DNA of 64,000 nt from CAVTJX01 sp963735175. GTDB lineage: Bacteria; Electryoneota; RPQS01. This document shows, piece after piece, positions 1 to 12,380 of the stretch. Where the stretch lies: positions 620,001 to 684,000 of the forward strand of contig CAVTJX010000016.1 in assembly GCA_963735175.1 (NCBI GenBank), in the 5' to 3' direction. The stretch's first letter is position 1, and the number at the start of each line of letters is the position of its first letter. The position numbers and the translations under genes were made by a program. A model generated the notes under the pieces. That model was not told where the DNA came from. It ran no database searches and worked only from the letters and a program-made list of their open reading frames with translations.

Positions 1-69
1 TGACATTAATCGTATTTTTACGATAAGCGATCACTTCTTTCAATCATTTCCACCCACGAGGAGACTCCT

Positions 70-525
70 ATGAAGCTGCATGTCGCGCTGATCGATACCC
101 ACATCCTATTAAGCCTCTTTGCGGTGTAGCTTTCCGCTCAAACCCTCACCCTTCGCTGGACACCATCAGCAACAGTCGCGGATTCAATCTGCCGTATTGA
201 TCCCGAGGATCTGCAGAAGGCGGTCCATCAGTTGCAAAAGTCTCCGCGGTCAGCCGGGATTGACGTCCAATTGGGTACCGTTCAATTCACCGGTGACCAG
301 CCCAGTGGCGCGCTGGCTTCGCGGGTGGGATTGTGGATCAACCAACGCCCCTTCGAGGTCTGGGCGGGTGTCTCGGCGGTGATTTCGGAATCGGGCTCGG
401 CTTGCTCCATATCGGTCGATCAGATCGTCAACGCAGGTCTCATCGCCACCGGGCAGAAGGAACTATCTCAGACATCAAATCCCATGGCGGCGAAGCGGGC
501 AAACGCGGGCGGCTGTTGTCATTGA
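70..525 (+). pseudogene. Small secreted protein interrupted by an in-frame amber codon
   Basis: A GAGGAG Shine-Dalgarno (about 58-63) precedes ATG at 70. The first 19 codons look like a signal peptide (hydrophobic HILLSLFAV), then a TAG stands at 127-129. The same frame continues as LSAQTLTLRW and stays open to TGA at 525, which would give a mature protein of about 130 residues. SAQ|T is a reasonable signal peptidase cleavage site, so I read both halves as one gene. The stop could be a base error, a real nonsense mutation, or a sign that these are not one gene. I recognise no domain in the mature part, which is Ser/Ala rich and ends in Gly-Cys-Cys-His. A strong terminator hairpin follows at 551-589. 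Confidence 0.4.
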
Positions 526-550
526 CATCCTTCAGCATCGCCATCTCCCC

Positions 551-589
551 AATACAACAGGGCGGCCCATCGGGCCGCCCTGTTGTATT
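551..589. terminator. Perfect 18-bp hairpin terminator, bidirectional
   Basis: Arms 551-568 and 572-589 are exact inverse complements around a 3-base loop (ATC). The stem has a GGGCGGCCC core with AATACAACA/TGTTGTATT at its base. It lies between the convergent gene ends at 525 (plus) and 648 (minus) and can serve both. Confidence 0.8.
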
Positions 590-647
590 ATCCGTCGTTT
601 GATCCTGCGATCAGCCTTTGTGTGAGTACCGCTTCCCGCTGGATCCG

Positions 648-1094
648 TCAGCGGCCAATCAGACCCGTACCCAACACGATCAGCGCCGCCCCGGCAAGGT
701 TGCGCAGGAGATCCGGACCGGACGGCAATTCCCGGAAGAAAATCACCGCCAGTATGAAAGCAATCAGGGTGTTGGTATTATAGACCGGAACGAGCTGTGT
801 GACGTTCGTCTCCGGCAGACGCATCACCCAGAGCACGAGCAAGGTGGCGAAACCGTTCATAAATCCCACCGGCAGCGCCCAGAGACACGCCTGTAGCGTC
901 GTACCGCCGGTTGTTGCCGCCGGCCAGAAGAGAATCCCGAAAATTCCGCAGAGTAAAATCCCACCGCCCACACCCGTCAGTACCCACCCCGCGTGGCCGC
1001 CGAGGTAGCGCTCGGCGGTCAACAGCTTGAACAAAACCGCGGTCAATCCGTAGAGCAGCGAGGCCATGAGGCCGATCAGGAACCACGTCTTCAT
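648..1094 (-). CDS. Small EamA/DMT-like permease
   Basis: Inner-membrane protein of 148 aa with about five hydrophobic segments (roughly residues 5-22, 36-57, 68-90, 97-117, 125-145). The closing pattern of small residues, 'PVYNTNTLIAFI' then 'FFRELP', and a last helix rich in Gly/Ala/Leu resembles one half of an EamA drug/metabolite transporter. Full EamA proteins have about ten helices, so this half-size form would need to dimerise. Substrate is unknown. The ATG at 1094 overlaps the upstream stop as TAATG, which indicates translational coupling and decides the start. It is the last gene of the minus run that begins with uvrA. Confidence 0.6.
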   Translation of the reverse strand: MKTWFLIGLMASLLYGLTAVLFKLLTAERYLGGHAGWVLTGVGGGILLCGIFGILFWPAATTGGTTLQACLWALPVGFMNGFATLLVLWVMRLPETNVTQLVPVYNTNTLIAFILAVIFFRELPSGPDLLRNLAGAALIVLGTGLIGR

Positions 1095-1942
1095 TATGGC
1101 CTGTCGAGCGACACACGCCGCAGATCGGTGCGCGCGCCATCGCCAATAGCCCAGCGCGCGCCGTCGAGCGTGAACCACTCATTGAGACCCTGCACCGGCG
1201 AATATGGACGCACGATGTAAAGACCTGTCGAAGGCGTGCCACAGGTTCCCAGCAGATAAAGCCGTTCGCCCAGCGGACTCTTGCAGGCGTCGAGGATCAG
1301 ACCCACACGGCTCTCTGTGTCCTTTTTCAGGGCTACGATCAGATCGCCAACGGTAAGCGAATCTTCATAGATGATGATGGTGCTCTCGCGACGCAAGGCG
1401 AGGGCGCCCATTTCCTCGGCGACGAACGCGCAGAACTGTTGATAATTGCCGTAGCTGCTGCTGGGCGTGGTGATCTGCGTGAAGATAAAGCGGCCGCCGC
1501 TTTTCTTGGGCCGCAGCCCGTCGCGCCAGTCATCCCAGAGGGCGCGCTGGCCGTTATCCAGCGGGAAAGCGATCGATTTCTGCGAGTGGTGATTCCACAG
1601 GTACTCGCCCCAGAGCCGGACGACGCCATCGACGCCGGTATCATTGGCGTTTTCATACGGCCCGGCTACGGTTACGTCCACCTTATCCTCGGTGCAGAGT
1701 ACCGTCTTGCCGTCACCGGCGAGCAGTTCTTTCTGGCCGGTGAGCTCAATCGACCGGAGCGAAGCCGCAAACGACGCGTCGTGCACGGGAACACGTACAT
1801 AGCCGGGCGGCGGCGGAATGCTGGCGACCGTGCGCCTGCCTCCCTCTGCCAAGGCAAAAGTCGTAACGGCAGTTAGAAGGAGCAGCAGTAGCCCCGGCTT
1901 GGTTTTCCCGCGGAAGCGGGTTGAAACAAAACGAAGGTTCAT
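1094..1942 (-). CDS. DUF4846-like secreted protein
   Basis: 282 aa with an N-terminal basic stretch and a Leu-rich hydrophobic segment (residues about 17-32), a signal peptide or anchor. The body fits the DUF4846 pattern as I remember it: a conserved 'RLWGEYLW' motif, then W-containing 'DWRDGLRP', an aromatic 'YGNYQQFCAFV' block, 'LTVGDLIV' and a C-terminal segment ending near 'NEWFTLDG'. The biochemical function of that family is not known. ATG at 1942; it lies 20 bp after the tauE-like gene and overlaps the permease downstream. The family call is by motif resemblance only. Confidence 0.55.
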   Translation of the reverse strand: MNLRFVSTRFRGKTKPGLLLLLLTAVTTFALAEGGRRTVASIPPPPGYVRVPVHDASFAASLRSIELTGQKELLAGDGKTVLCTEDKVDVTVAGPYENANDTGVDGVVRLWGEYLWNHHSQKSIAFPLDNGQRALWDDWRDGLRPKKSGGRFIFTQITTPSSSYGNYQQFCAFVAEEMGALALRRESTIIIYEDSLTVGDLIVALKKDTESRVGLILDACKSPLGERLYLLGTCGTPSTGLYIVRPYSPVQGLNEWFTLDGARWAIGDGARTDLRRVSLDRP

Positions 1943-1962
1943 GGGACTCTCGCGGTTGAATC

Positions 1963-2685
1963 TCAGTAGAGCAGGAAACGGATACCGACGGCGGCCAATG
2001 AAAGCAGGAGAATCGCGCGAAACACGCGCACTGGCATGCGGCCCACCAGTTTCACGCCGAAATACGAACCGGCGATCATCAGCAGGCCGAGGGGAAAGAG
2101 CAGAATCAGATCGTAGGCGGTGAACATGCCCGCCGTGCCCCAGACACTGAGCTTGACGATATGAATCGTCGCCGCGCCCACGGCCTCGGTGCCGAGGAAC
2201 GCTTCCTTCACCAGCCCGTAGCGCAGCAGCCAGGGCACTACCACCGGTCCCGAGCCGCCCACGACAGCGGAGACAAACCCGGCGGGGATACCCATCACGC
2301 GAATGGATGTGAGCGTCGCCCGCTTCGGCCACGAGGCCTTGGTGAAATTCAACGCCACGTAGCCCAGCAGATAGATTCCCAGCGCCGGCGCGATCACCGC
2401 CGCGGGCAACCACGTATAGAGCAACGCCCCCAACAGCGCTCCCGGAACCGCTCCCATGGCGAAATTGCGGAGCACCTGCCAGTCAATCGACCGGCGGGCA
2501 AAACCGGCGCGTGAGATATTGCTGACCAGCAGCAACAGCGTCAGGTACGGCACCGCTTGCTTGATGCCGACACCCCAAGTGAGGAACGGCAGGAAGACCA
2601 TTCCGCCACCAACGCCGGTCACGCCGGACACGGTGGAACCAAGGAGCGCACCGAGCGCAAGGATAATGTAGGTGAAGACGGTCAC
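1963..2685 (-). CDS. TauE/SafE-family sulfite exporter-like permease
   Basis: Integral membrane protein of 240 aa with about eight hydrophobic segments. It has the family's glycine-rich first-helix motif 'GVTGVGGGMVFLP' and the repeated counterpart 'SAVVGGSGPVVVP' in the second half, the internal duplication typical of TauE/SafE (PF01925). Members export sulfite, sulfoacetate or other organic anions; nothing here fixes the substrate. The start is GTG at 2685, 23 bp after the aspartase-like gene, with a weak ribosome site. Placement after aspartase and nadA suggests an operon without giving an obvious link. Confidence 0.8.
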   Translation of the reverse strand: MTVFTYIILALGALLGSTVSGVTGVGGGMVFLPFLTWGVGIKQAVPYLTLLLLVSNISRAGFARRSIDWQVLRNFAMGAVPGALLGALLYTWLPAAVIAPALGIYLLGYVALNFTKASWPKRATLTSIRVMGIPAGFVSAVVGGSGPVVVPWLLRYGLVKEAFLGTEAVGAATIHIVKLSVWGTAGMFTAYDLILLFPLGLLMIAGSYFGVKLVGRMPVRVFRAILLLSLAAVGIRFLLY

Positions 2686-2708
2686 ACCCGCAGCACGCTA
2701 TGCACGCC

Positions 2709-4124
2709 TCAGCCCTGACCGAACATCTGCTTGTCTGGCTCGGTCAGCTTGATCGGATCGAGCACGTCCTTCAATTGCTCTTCGGTGAGCAGCTTCTGCT
2801 CGCGAATCAGTTCGACGATGGTCTTGCCGGTCGTGATTGACAGTTTGGCGAGTTCGGCGGCTTTGGCATAGCCGATGTAGGGGTTCATGATCGTCGCCAT
2901 GCCCACGCTGGCTTCAAAGTAGTAGCGGCAACGCTCACGGTCTACGGTAATGCCATCGACACATTTCTGCGTAAAGACCGTGATCGCGTTGGCGAGAATG
3001 TGAATGCCCTGCTGCAAATTGAAATTGACAACCGGCATCATCACGTTCAGGTCAAGCTGGCCGCCCTGCGCGCTGAACGCCACGGTGGTGTCGAAGCCGA
3101 TGACCTGGTAACAGACCTGGTTCATCATCTCGGCCATCGAGGGATTGACCTTGCCGGGCATAATCGAGGAACCCGGCTGTACGGGCGGGAGCATGATTTC
3201 AGAGAGTCCGGTGCGCGGGCCGCAGGAAAGTGTGCGGATGTCGTTGACGATGCGGCCCAGTTCAATTGCGAGCAGCCGCAACGCGCTCGAATAATAGAGC
3301 ATATCGCCCAGGCTCTGCGTGACCTCAAAAAGATTCTTGGCGGGTTTGAAGGAAACGCCGGTAATCCGCGAGATTTCCGTGGCCACCATGGCGCGATAGC
3401 GCGGATGCGCATTCATGCCCGTGCCGGCGGCGGTGCCGCCCAGGTTGAGTTGGCGCAAGCCGGCTTCCGCTTCGACGATGCGCGCGCGGCAGCGGCGCAG
3501 AATCGACGCCCAGCCGCCGAATTCCTGGCCCAGGCGGATCGGCACGGCGTCCTGCAAGTGCGTGCGCGCCGACTTGATGACGTCGTCGAAATCCGCCGCT
3601 TTCTTATCGAGCGACCCGATGAGCAGATCCAATGCCTTCAAAAGATCCGGATTCTTCAGCGAAACACCGATGCGGATCGCCGCCGGGTAGGTGTCGTTCG
3701 TCGACTGCGCCATGTTGACGTGGTCGTTCGGATGCACTTTCGTATAATCGCCGCGGACGCCCCCCATCAGCTCGATCGCGCGGTTGGCGATCACTTCATT
3801 CATATTCATGTTGGTCGACGTGCCGGCGCCGGCCTGATAAGCGTCGACGACAAATTGATCAGACAACTTGCCGGAGAGAATTTCATCGGCGGCGGCGATG
3901 ATCGCGTCGGCGCGCTCAGGACTCAGCACGCCGAGCTCACGATGCACCACCGCGGCGCTGCGCTTAATCGTAATGAAAGCGCGGACAAAGACGGGGTGCG
4001 GCTTGATGCCGGAGATCGGGAAATTGGCGACGGCCCGCGCGGTCTGCACGCCGTAATAGGCATCGGCCGGCACGTGGAGTTCACCCAGCGAATCTTTTTC
4101 GATGCGGAATTTCTGTTCAGTCAT
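2709..4124 (-). CDS. aspA: Aspartate ammonia-lyase (or class II fumarase relative)
   Basis: 471 aa, the usual length for the aspartase/fumarase superfamily. The lyase signature loop 'GSSIMPGKVNP' is at residues 318-328, substrate-binding 'AGAGTSTNMNMNE' at 98-110 and 'HPNDHVNMAQSTND' at 131-144. Aspartase catalyses L-aspartate to fumarate plus ammonia; fumarase C catalyses fumarate to malate. I favour aspartase because of 'DAYQAGAGTS' (fumarases usually have 'WQTGSGTQ'), 'NQVCYQVIG' after the signature, and 'MNPYIGY' near the C-terminus, but the two are hard to separate by eye. I chose ATG at 4124 because the upstream in-frame extension is unconserved-looking. nadA lies 62 bp upstream; both act on four-carbon amino/keto acids. 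Confidence 0.8.
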   Translation of the reverse strand: MTEQKFRIEKDSLGELHVPADAYYGVQTARAVANFPISGIKPHPVFVRAFITIKRSAAVVHRELGVLSPERADAIIAAADEILSGKLSDQFVVDAYQAGAGTSTNMNMNEVIANRAIELMGGVRGDYTKVHPNDHVNMAQSTNDTYPAAIRIGVSLKNPDLLKALDLLIGSLDKKAADFDDVIKSARTHLQDAVPIRLGQEFGGWASILRRCRARIVEAEAGLRQLNLGGTAAGTGMNAHPRYRAMVATEISRITGVSFKPAKNLFEVTQSLGDMLYYSSALRLLAIELGRIVNDIRTLSCGPRTGLSEIMLPPVQPGSSIMPGKVNPSMAEMMNQVCYQVIGFDTTVAFSAQGGQLDLNVMMPVVNFNLQQGIHILANAITVFTQKCVDGITVDRERCRYYFEASVGMATIMNPYIGYAKAAELAKLSITTGKTIVELIREQKLLTEEQLKDVLDPIKLTEPDKQMFGQG

Positions 4125-4186
4125 GACGGGGCAATGGGGCTTATGGTGGAAAGTAAAGGGCACACGCGCCCGGGAATTTTTCGGTA

Positions 4187-5188
4187 CTACTCAGCGGCGA
4201 CGTCCGGAGGCAGCGTGAGGTTGTCGCGCGTACCGCCGGTAAGCTCGAACATGCGCTGCAAGGCACGTCCCGCCTTCAAACGAACAGCTTCGGGCAGCGT
4301 AATCTCGAACTGTAGCTTCTCAAGGGATGCTTCCACGTCGGACAGCGATATCGCCTTCATGAAGCGGCAGATTTTGCAGGCGCGATAAAACTGCTTCTCG
4401 GGCACCTGAATCTGCAGCATGTCGGATAGACCGCACTCGGTAACGGCGAGGAATTCCTTCGCCTTACTCTGCTTGGCATAGTCGATCATGCCGCTGGTGG
4501 AGAGCGCGGCGTCAGCGAGTTTCAGCACGTCTTCGCGGCACTCGGGGTGGACGAGAATCTTGATGCCGGGAACCTGCCGCCGCATGCTCGCAATCACTTC
4601 CGGCGTGATCTGGTGGTGGACGTAGCAGAAGCCGTCCCAGGCGATGATCGTTTTCTGCGGCAGATGCAGCGCGACGTGGCGCGCCAGATTCTGGTCGGGA
4701 ATAAAGAGAATGTGCTGGGAGTCGAGAGCGCGGACCACGCTGATGGCGTTCGACGACGTGCAACAGGCGTCGGACAGCGCCTTCACGTCGGCTGTGGTGT
4801 TGACGTAGGTGACTACTTTCAGGTCCGGATACACCGCTCTGAGTTCGCGGATGCGCTGTTCCACGGCGGCGGCGGTGGCCGTGTCGGCCAGCGAGCAGCC
4901 CGCGGCGAGATTCGGCAGCAGTACGGTTTTTCCGGGATTGACGATCTTCGCCGTCTCGGCCATGAAGTGCACGCCGCAAAAGACGATCACCGCCGCGTCC
5001 TTCACTTCGGCCGCCTGCAAAGAGAGTCCCAGTGAATCGCAGGTGAAATCCGCCACCTCAAAGATTTCGGGCCGCTGGTAATTATGCGCCAGCAGCACGG
5101 CGTTGCGCTCGCGTTTCAGGCGGCGGATATGCTCCAGTTGGGCTTCCATCCGCTCCACGCGCTCGCGCCCGTAGTAGTCGGGATCCAC
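4187..5188 (-). CDS. nadA: Quinolinate synthase
   Basis: 333 aa. NadA condenses iminoaspartate with dihydroxyacetone phosphate to quinolinate in NAD synthesis, using a [4Fe-4S] cluster. Family motifs are intact: 'LAHNYQRPE' near residue 34, 'AGCSLAD' (Cys98), 'VNTTADVKA', 'CCTSSNA', 'HPECRED' (Cys217) and 'CKICRFMK' (Cys271/274). The cysteines at 98, 217 and 271 or 274 are the likely cluster ligands. The start is GTG at 5188; an ATG 13 codons on is an alternative. No nadB or nadC is visible in the window, so the iminoaspartate source is elsewhere. The upstream gap of 108 bp holds a tandem 31-bp repeat. Confidence 0.95.
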   Translation of the reverse strand: MDPDYYGRERVERMEAQLEHIRRLKRERNAVLLAHNYQRPEIFEVADFTCDSLGLSLQAAEVKDAAVIVFCGVHFMAETAKIVNPGKTVLLPNLAAGCSLADTATAAAVEQRIRELRAVYPDLKVVTYVNTTADVKALSDACCTSSNAISVVRALDSQHILFIPDQNLARHVALHLPQKTIIAWDGFCYVHHQITPEVIASMRRQVPGIKILVHPECREDVLKLADAALSTSGMIDYAKQSKAKEFLAVTECGLSDMLQIQVPEKQFYRACKICRFMKAISLSDVEASLEKLQFEITLPEAVRLKAGRALQRMFELTGGTRDNLTLPPDVAAE

Positions 5189-5228
5189 CCGCTGCAGATT
5201 GTCGAAACAGGGTTTCAGTCATAGTGGG

Positions 5229-5290
5229 TACGCCGTTCCGGCCTTTCAGGCCGCAGGAGTACGCCGTTGTGGCCTTTCAGGCCGCAATGG
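5229..5290. repeat. Tandem 31-bp repeat, two copies, each with a small hairpin
   Basis: Copies start at 5229 and 5260. Each begins TACGCCGTT and contains GGCCTTTCAGGCC, a short palindrome (5-bp stem, 3-base loop). It lies between the M28 peptidase stop and nadA start. It resembles a REP/BIME-type extragenic palindrome but has no other copy that I see in the window. Confidence 0.6.
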
Positions 5291-5296
5291 CTGGTG

Positions 5297-7484
5297 TTAT
5301 TGGGAGAAGAAACGCCGCAAATTGCCGCCGGTAATGAGCAGAATTTCGTCGCGCGAAATGCCGGCTTTCAGCAGTCCCCGCATCACGAGCCGCGCGTGCT
5401 CCTCGCGGCGCTCCTGCGGAATGAAACCGAAGCTCAGGTGTACGCGGCGAGCCCGGCCGGCGCTGATCGCCGCAATTTGCTCGGGCGACGGCACTTCGTT
5501 AACCTCTAATACCAGCAGCGCGTCACTCATCAGCAAGCCCTGCCGCACGGACTCGGGCGCGGCAGCGAAGTCCCGGAAGGACGCATTGACAATCGCGTGG
5601 TCCTTCCATTGTTCGACGTGCGCGGCGGCCCCGAAATCGAACGGCGTCAGCGCGTAGATCCCGGCCTTTTGCGCGGCGGTGATGGCGGCCGCAGGCGCGG
5701 ATTTGTCGGCCGCTTCGGCGGCGCCGCTCGCGAGCCGCACAACGGACAAGCCTTCGCGCATGAACGTCGCCACATCGGCGGGACGGTAGCGCGCCAGATC
5801 AGCCTCATCCATCCCCAGCACGACGGCGCCGCGCTGCCGCTTCCAGGCGGTGAATGCGTCCTTGAAACCGAGGCTGCTGATATTATTCAGCGCGCACGCC
5901 GCGTGCAGCTCTGTCGTGCGCTTGATGGCGTCGGCAAGGTTTGGCGCGTTTTCAGACGGCAGCCAGGCGGCGGTGATGGCCGGCGGATCCACCACAGTGT
6001 CCGTCGGGATCCACCTTGAAGCCAATGAAATTGATCGTCGTCGCCAGGCGGCCCAGCACGCGCGCCGAGTCGGCGTGTGACGCCAGGCTGCCGCCGTGAT
6101 TGGCAGCGAAGCGAATGAAATCCTCGGTGCGATTTCCCACCGCCGCCAGCGCCGAATCGGAAACCCAGCGGGCGTCGTCGTCGAAGTCGTGGTAGAATCG
6201 GGAACTCGCCGCGTGACCAGAACGCCATCGTGGGAATGCCCGCGGTCTGGAAACCAAAATAGTCGCTGGCGCCGTGGCCGTCTTCGCGCGAGAACACAAG
6301 CCGGCTCCGCGCCGAGGAATCCAAACCCGCCACATAGTCGCGCCACAGCGGCCCCCAGGTCTCGCCACCGTTCATCGCCACCAGTCCGGCGCCCATTCCT
6401 TCGCAATCGAGATTGACCATCCCGACCACGTTCGGCAACGGAATGGTGGGGTGCTTGACAAAATAGTCGGAGCCCAGCAGCCCGCCTTCTTCACCCGTAA
6501 AATGAATGATCAGCACGCTGCGGCGCGGCGGGTTCGCGGCAAGGGCGCGAGCCAGTTCCGAGGCAACCGCCGACCCGGAGCCGTTGTCGTTCGCTCCGTT
6601 ATAAACCACGCCGCGAGCGTTCCGGCCGATGTGGTCGTGGTGCCCGCCCACGACGATGATTTCCTTGCGCAACACGGGATCGGTGCCGTAAATAAATCCC
6701 AGCACATTGCGCGGCACGATGTCCTTGCGCTGTCGTAATTTCGTGGAAATCTGCACGCGCTTGCCGGTTTCCAGGGGAAACGGCGCGACTTTTACTTTTT
6801 CAACATAGGTCGCCAGGCTATAGCCCGTGTCGTCGAGCAACGCCTCCAGCATGCGGTCATTCACGTACAACAGCGGCAGATCCGGGTCATACAGGTCCGC
6901 GAAGATTGCCGCGCCATTGACCAGTGATCCGGACTGATAATACAGTACGGCGGCCGCGCCGCGCTGTTTCGCCCAGGCGAGTGTCGAGCGGCGGCTGTAA
7001 TCTTCCACGAAATCATACGGACTTGCGGGCAGGTCGCGAATAATCACCACCGCCTTGCCCTTCACATCCACGCTGTCGTAATCGTCGCGCTGTTTATCGG
7101 GCCGCACGTAGCCGAATCCGGCAATCACCACGGGTAGGGTCCGCGTGGCGGAACCGCTGTGCGTCAGCAATGCGAAATCCACGCCCAGCGTAAACGGAAT
7201 TCTGCCCAGCTCATGATCGAGCAGCGTCAGGCTCGCGTCCTGTTCTTCAGTGATAAGTCCGGGGACGTCCTGAAAATAGCTGCCGTTGCCGCCGTGGAAA
7301 ATACGGTAAGCGCTGAGTTTCGTCGCCAGAAAATATTCGGTCATTTGGCCGCCTTCGGTTCCCGGACGGCGACCGGCGTATTGATCGGAAGCAAGCGTGT
7401 CCAGAATGCCACGCGCGCGAATCACGTCGAAGGCGAAAGTCGGCCGCGCGCAAACCAAGGCCAGCAGCAGCACAAAGATGTTTT

Positions 7485-7488
<4 letters not shown>
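5297..7488 (-). CDS. M28-family metallopeptidase with C-terminal M19 dipeptidase-like region (two frame breaks)
   Basis: Secreted zinc aminopeptidase of about 730 aa. A signal peptide (MKNIFVLLLALVCARPTFA) is followed by a PA-like insert (about 120-230) and the M28 catalytic part with 'VVGGHHDHIGR', 'NGANDNGSGSAV' and 'HFTGEEGGLLGSDYF', which supply the two-metal ligands. Frames break near 6196 (an extra C gives FPILPR instead of FRFYHDF) and near 6008. Past the M28 domain is a region of about 230 aa whose end, 'LLKAGISRDEILLITGGNLRRFF', resembles the C-terminus of membrane dipeptidases (M19), although I see no M19 metal ligands. ATG at 7488 overlaps the uvrA stop by 4 bp (ATGA). The tail identity is inference. 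Confidence 0.75.
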
Positions 7489-10416
<2,928 letters not shown>

Positions 10417-10443
10417 AGCTTTCCATGCGTTCATAATCTTATT

Positions 10444-10472
10444 AGTGTACGGAAACTTTGGCAGATAATCAA
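10444..10472 (-). promoter_or_regulatory. Sigma-70-type promoter for the uvrA run
   Basis: On the minus strand: TTGATT (10467-10472), 17-bp spacer, TACACT (10444-10449). Expected start is near 10437, about 20 bases before the uvrA ATG at 10416. Confidence 0.5.
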
Positions 10473-10529
10473 GCCTGCAGCCGGCCACTTGGATAGCCAT
10501 CCGGCAACGCTTGACCGGGCAAAAAGTGC

Positions 10530-10558
10530 TTGACATTCGCGACAGCCTTGTGTATATT
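10530..10558 (+). promoter_or_regulatory. Strong sigma-70-type promoter
   Basis: Perfect TTGACA at 10530-10535, 17-bp spacer, TATATT at 10553-10558. It is divergent from the uvrA promoter and points to the response regulator gene, leaving an untranslated leader of about 365 bases. Confidence 0.65.
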
Positions 10559-10564
10559 GGCCTG

Positions 10565-10930
10565 ACTTTCCCAAAGTCATCTCAATATCTTCAGAATTGG
10601 CGACTTACCGGTATAGTTGATATAGTAAATGCAGTTGGCTCTCGTGCAGCAAGTGAAGCACGCCGACCTCCAACTTTTTGAGAATATTATTTCGGATTTT
10701 TAGCAGCCCTGACGATCGGCTCGGCGATCTGAAAATCCCTGGCGCCAGCGCCGTTGAAATACCAGCCGGCGAATACGGTGACTCCCTGATCTTCGGGATT
10801 ACCGTCCGGGGCTTTTCCGTGCCGGCTTGCCGGGGAGCACCTCTACACTTCATAGGCAGAGAATCAACTGGATTCGATTGCCGTATGTTTTCGCGGTTAA
10901 GCGTTTAGATTTTTAGCAGAAGAGGCTCTT
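10565..10930 (+). other. Long leader region of the response regulator gene
   Basis: About 365 bases between the promoter at 10530-10558 and the ATG at 10931. Composition is less GC-rich than the flanking genes. No convincing open frame, no riboswitch consensus and no clear terminator were found. Confidence 0.35.
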
Positions 10931-12307
10931 ATGTCCAAGGCGCGCATTCTGGTGGTGGACGATGAATTTCATATTCGCGATTGGATCGCGGAAACGCTGC
11001 GACGCCGCAACTACATCGTCGAGACCTGCGAGGACGGGCATACCGCGCTCGAGTTGCTGGCGAAGGATGAACCCTGGGACATCGTCATCAGCGATTTGCG
11101 CATGCCCAAAATGTCGGGCCTCGCGCTGCTGCGCACCGCCAAGGAACGTTATCCGAATCTTGACGTGCTGATGATGACCGCCTACGGCACGATCACCGAC
11201 GCCGTGACGGCGATCAAAGACGGCGCGCATGATTTTCTCGAAAAGCCGTTCCCGCAGGAGACGCTGCTGATCCGCATTCAGAAGATCCTCGAGAACCGCA
11301 AACTGCGGAACGAGAACTTCACCCTCAAGCGCGAGCTGGGGGCGAAGACGCAGTTCGACCATATCATCGGTTCGGCTCCGTGCATGCTGTCGGTCTTCGA
11401 GCAGTTGCAGATGATCGCGCCGTCCAAGGCGACGGTGCTGGTCACCGGCGACAGCGGCACCGGCAAGGAACTGGTTGCCCGCGAGATTCACATCAACAGC
11501 CCGCGGCGCAACGGCCCGTTCATCAAAGTCAATTGCGCGGCCATGCCCGAAACGCTGATGGAATCGGAATTGTTCGGCCATGAAAAGGGCGCGTTCACCG
11601 GCGCGATCAAGACCGTCGAAGGCCGCTTCGCGCTGGCCAACGGCGGCACGCTGCTGCTGGACGAAATCAGCGAGATGGGCGTGGGGATGCAGGCGAAACT
11701 GCTGCGCGTGCTGCAGGAGCGCGAGTTCGAAAAGATCGGCGGGCGCGAGACGATCAAGATTGACGTGCGCATCGTTGCCACCACGAACCGCGATCTGAAG
11801 AAGGAGATGAAGGAAAAGAATTTCCGCGAAGATCTGTACCACCGCCTGAACGTCTGCCCCATCCATCTGCCGTGCCTCGCCGACCGCATCGAGGATATTC
11901 CGCTGCTGGCCAACCATTTCCTCGCGCGCTACGCGGGCGAATACACGAAGGACATCCGTGGCATTCAGGAGGCGGCGCTTGAACAGCTCGTCGGTTATTC
12001 CTGGCCGGGCAACGTGCGCGAATTGCAGCACAAGATGGAACGGGCGGTAATTATGTGCAGCGAGCAGTTGATCAGTCCCAAGCATCTTTTCCTCGGCGAC
12101 TTCGACGCGCCTACCCAGACCACCGCGGTGCCGCTCGTCGATGGCGCGGCCGCGACCCTGCACGATATCGAGAAGGCCGCGATCTTCCGCGCGCTGCAGT
12201 TCAACGACAACAACCGCACGAAGACCGCCGAAGCCCTGGGCATCTCGATCCGCACATTGCGCAACAAGCTCCGCGAATACCGCGGCGATGGCCCGTCCGT
12301 CGACTGA
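10931..12307 (+). CDS. Sigma-54-dependent response regulator, NtrC/AtoC family
   Basis: 458 aa. Receiver domain (1-120) with acidic pair D10/D11, phospho-acceptor D55 and K105. AAA+ domain (about 143-375) with Walker A 'GDSGTGKE' (173-180), the sigma-54 contact loop 'GAFTGA' (220-225), Walker B 'GGTLLLDE' and the R-finger region 'REDLYHRLNV'. The C-terminal Fis-type helix-turn-helix is 'TKTAEALGISIRTLRNKL'. All catalytic motifs are intact, so it should activate RpoN promoters after phosphorylation. No histidine kinase lies next to it, so it is an orphan here and its regulon is unknown. Its promoter looks sigma-70 type. Confidence 0.95.
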   Translation: MSKARILVVDDEFHIRDWIAETLRRRNYIVETCEDGHTALELLAKDEPWDIVISDLRMPKMSGLALLRTAKERYPNLDVLMMTAYGTITDAVTAIKDGAHDFLEKPFPQETLLIRIQKILENRKLRNENFTLKRELGAKTQFDHIIGSAPCMLSVFEQLQMIAPSKATVLVTGDSGTGKELVAREIHINSPRRNGPFIKVNCAAMPETLMESELFGHEKGAFTGAIKTVEGRFALANGGTLLLDEISEMGVGMQAKLLRVLQEREFEKIGGRETIKIDVRIVATTNRDLKKEMKEKNFREDLYHRLNVCPIHLPCLADRIEDIPLLANHFLARYAGEYTKDIRGIQEAALEQLVGYSWPGNVRELQHKMERAVIMCSEQLISPKHLFLGDFDAPTQTTAVPLVDGAAATLHDIEKAAIFRALQFNDNNRTKTAEALGISIRTLRNKLREYRGDGPSVD

Positions 12308-12380
12308 CGAACGTGCGACGCTGAACCCGATGATTGCCGGAGGTCTTCGGTCTGCGTATAGTGTCCCGTAATTTACTAGT

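Noticed and set aside
70..525. Selenocysteine or pyrrolysine at the internal stop
   Set aside because: The codon is TAG (so not Sec) inside a signal peptide, and I see no pyl genes.
2709..4124. Calling this gene fumC
   Set aside because: The substrate-loop variants (DAYQAGAGTS, NQVCYQVIG) fit aspartase better; fumarase remains the second choice.
10678..10908. 76-codon open frame in the response regulator leader
   Set aside because: No ribosome site, no plausible protein features, and low coding bias.
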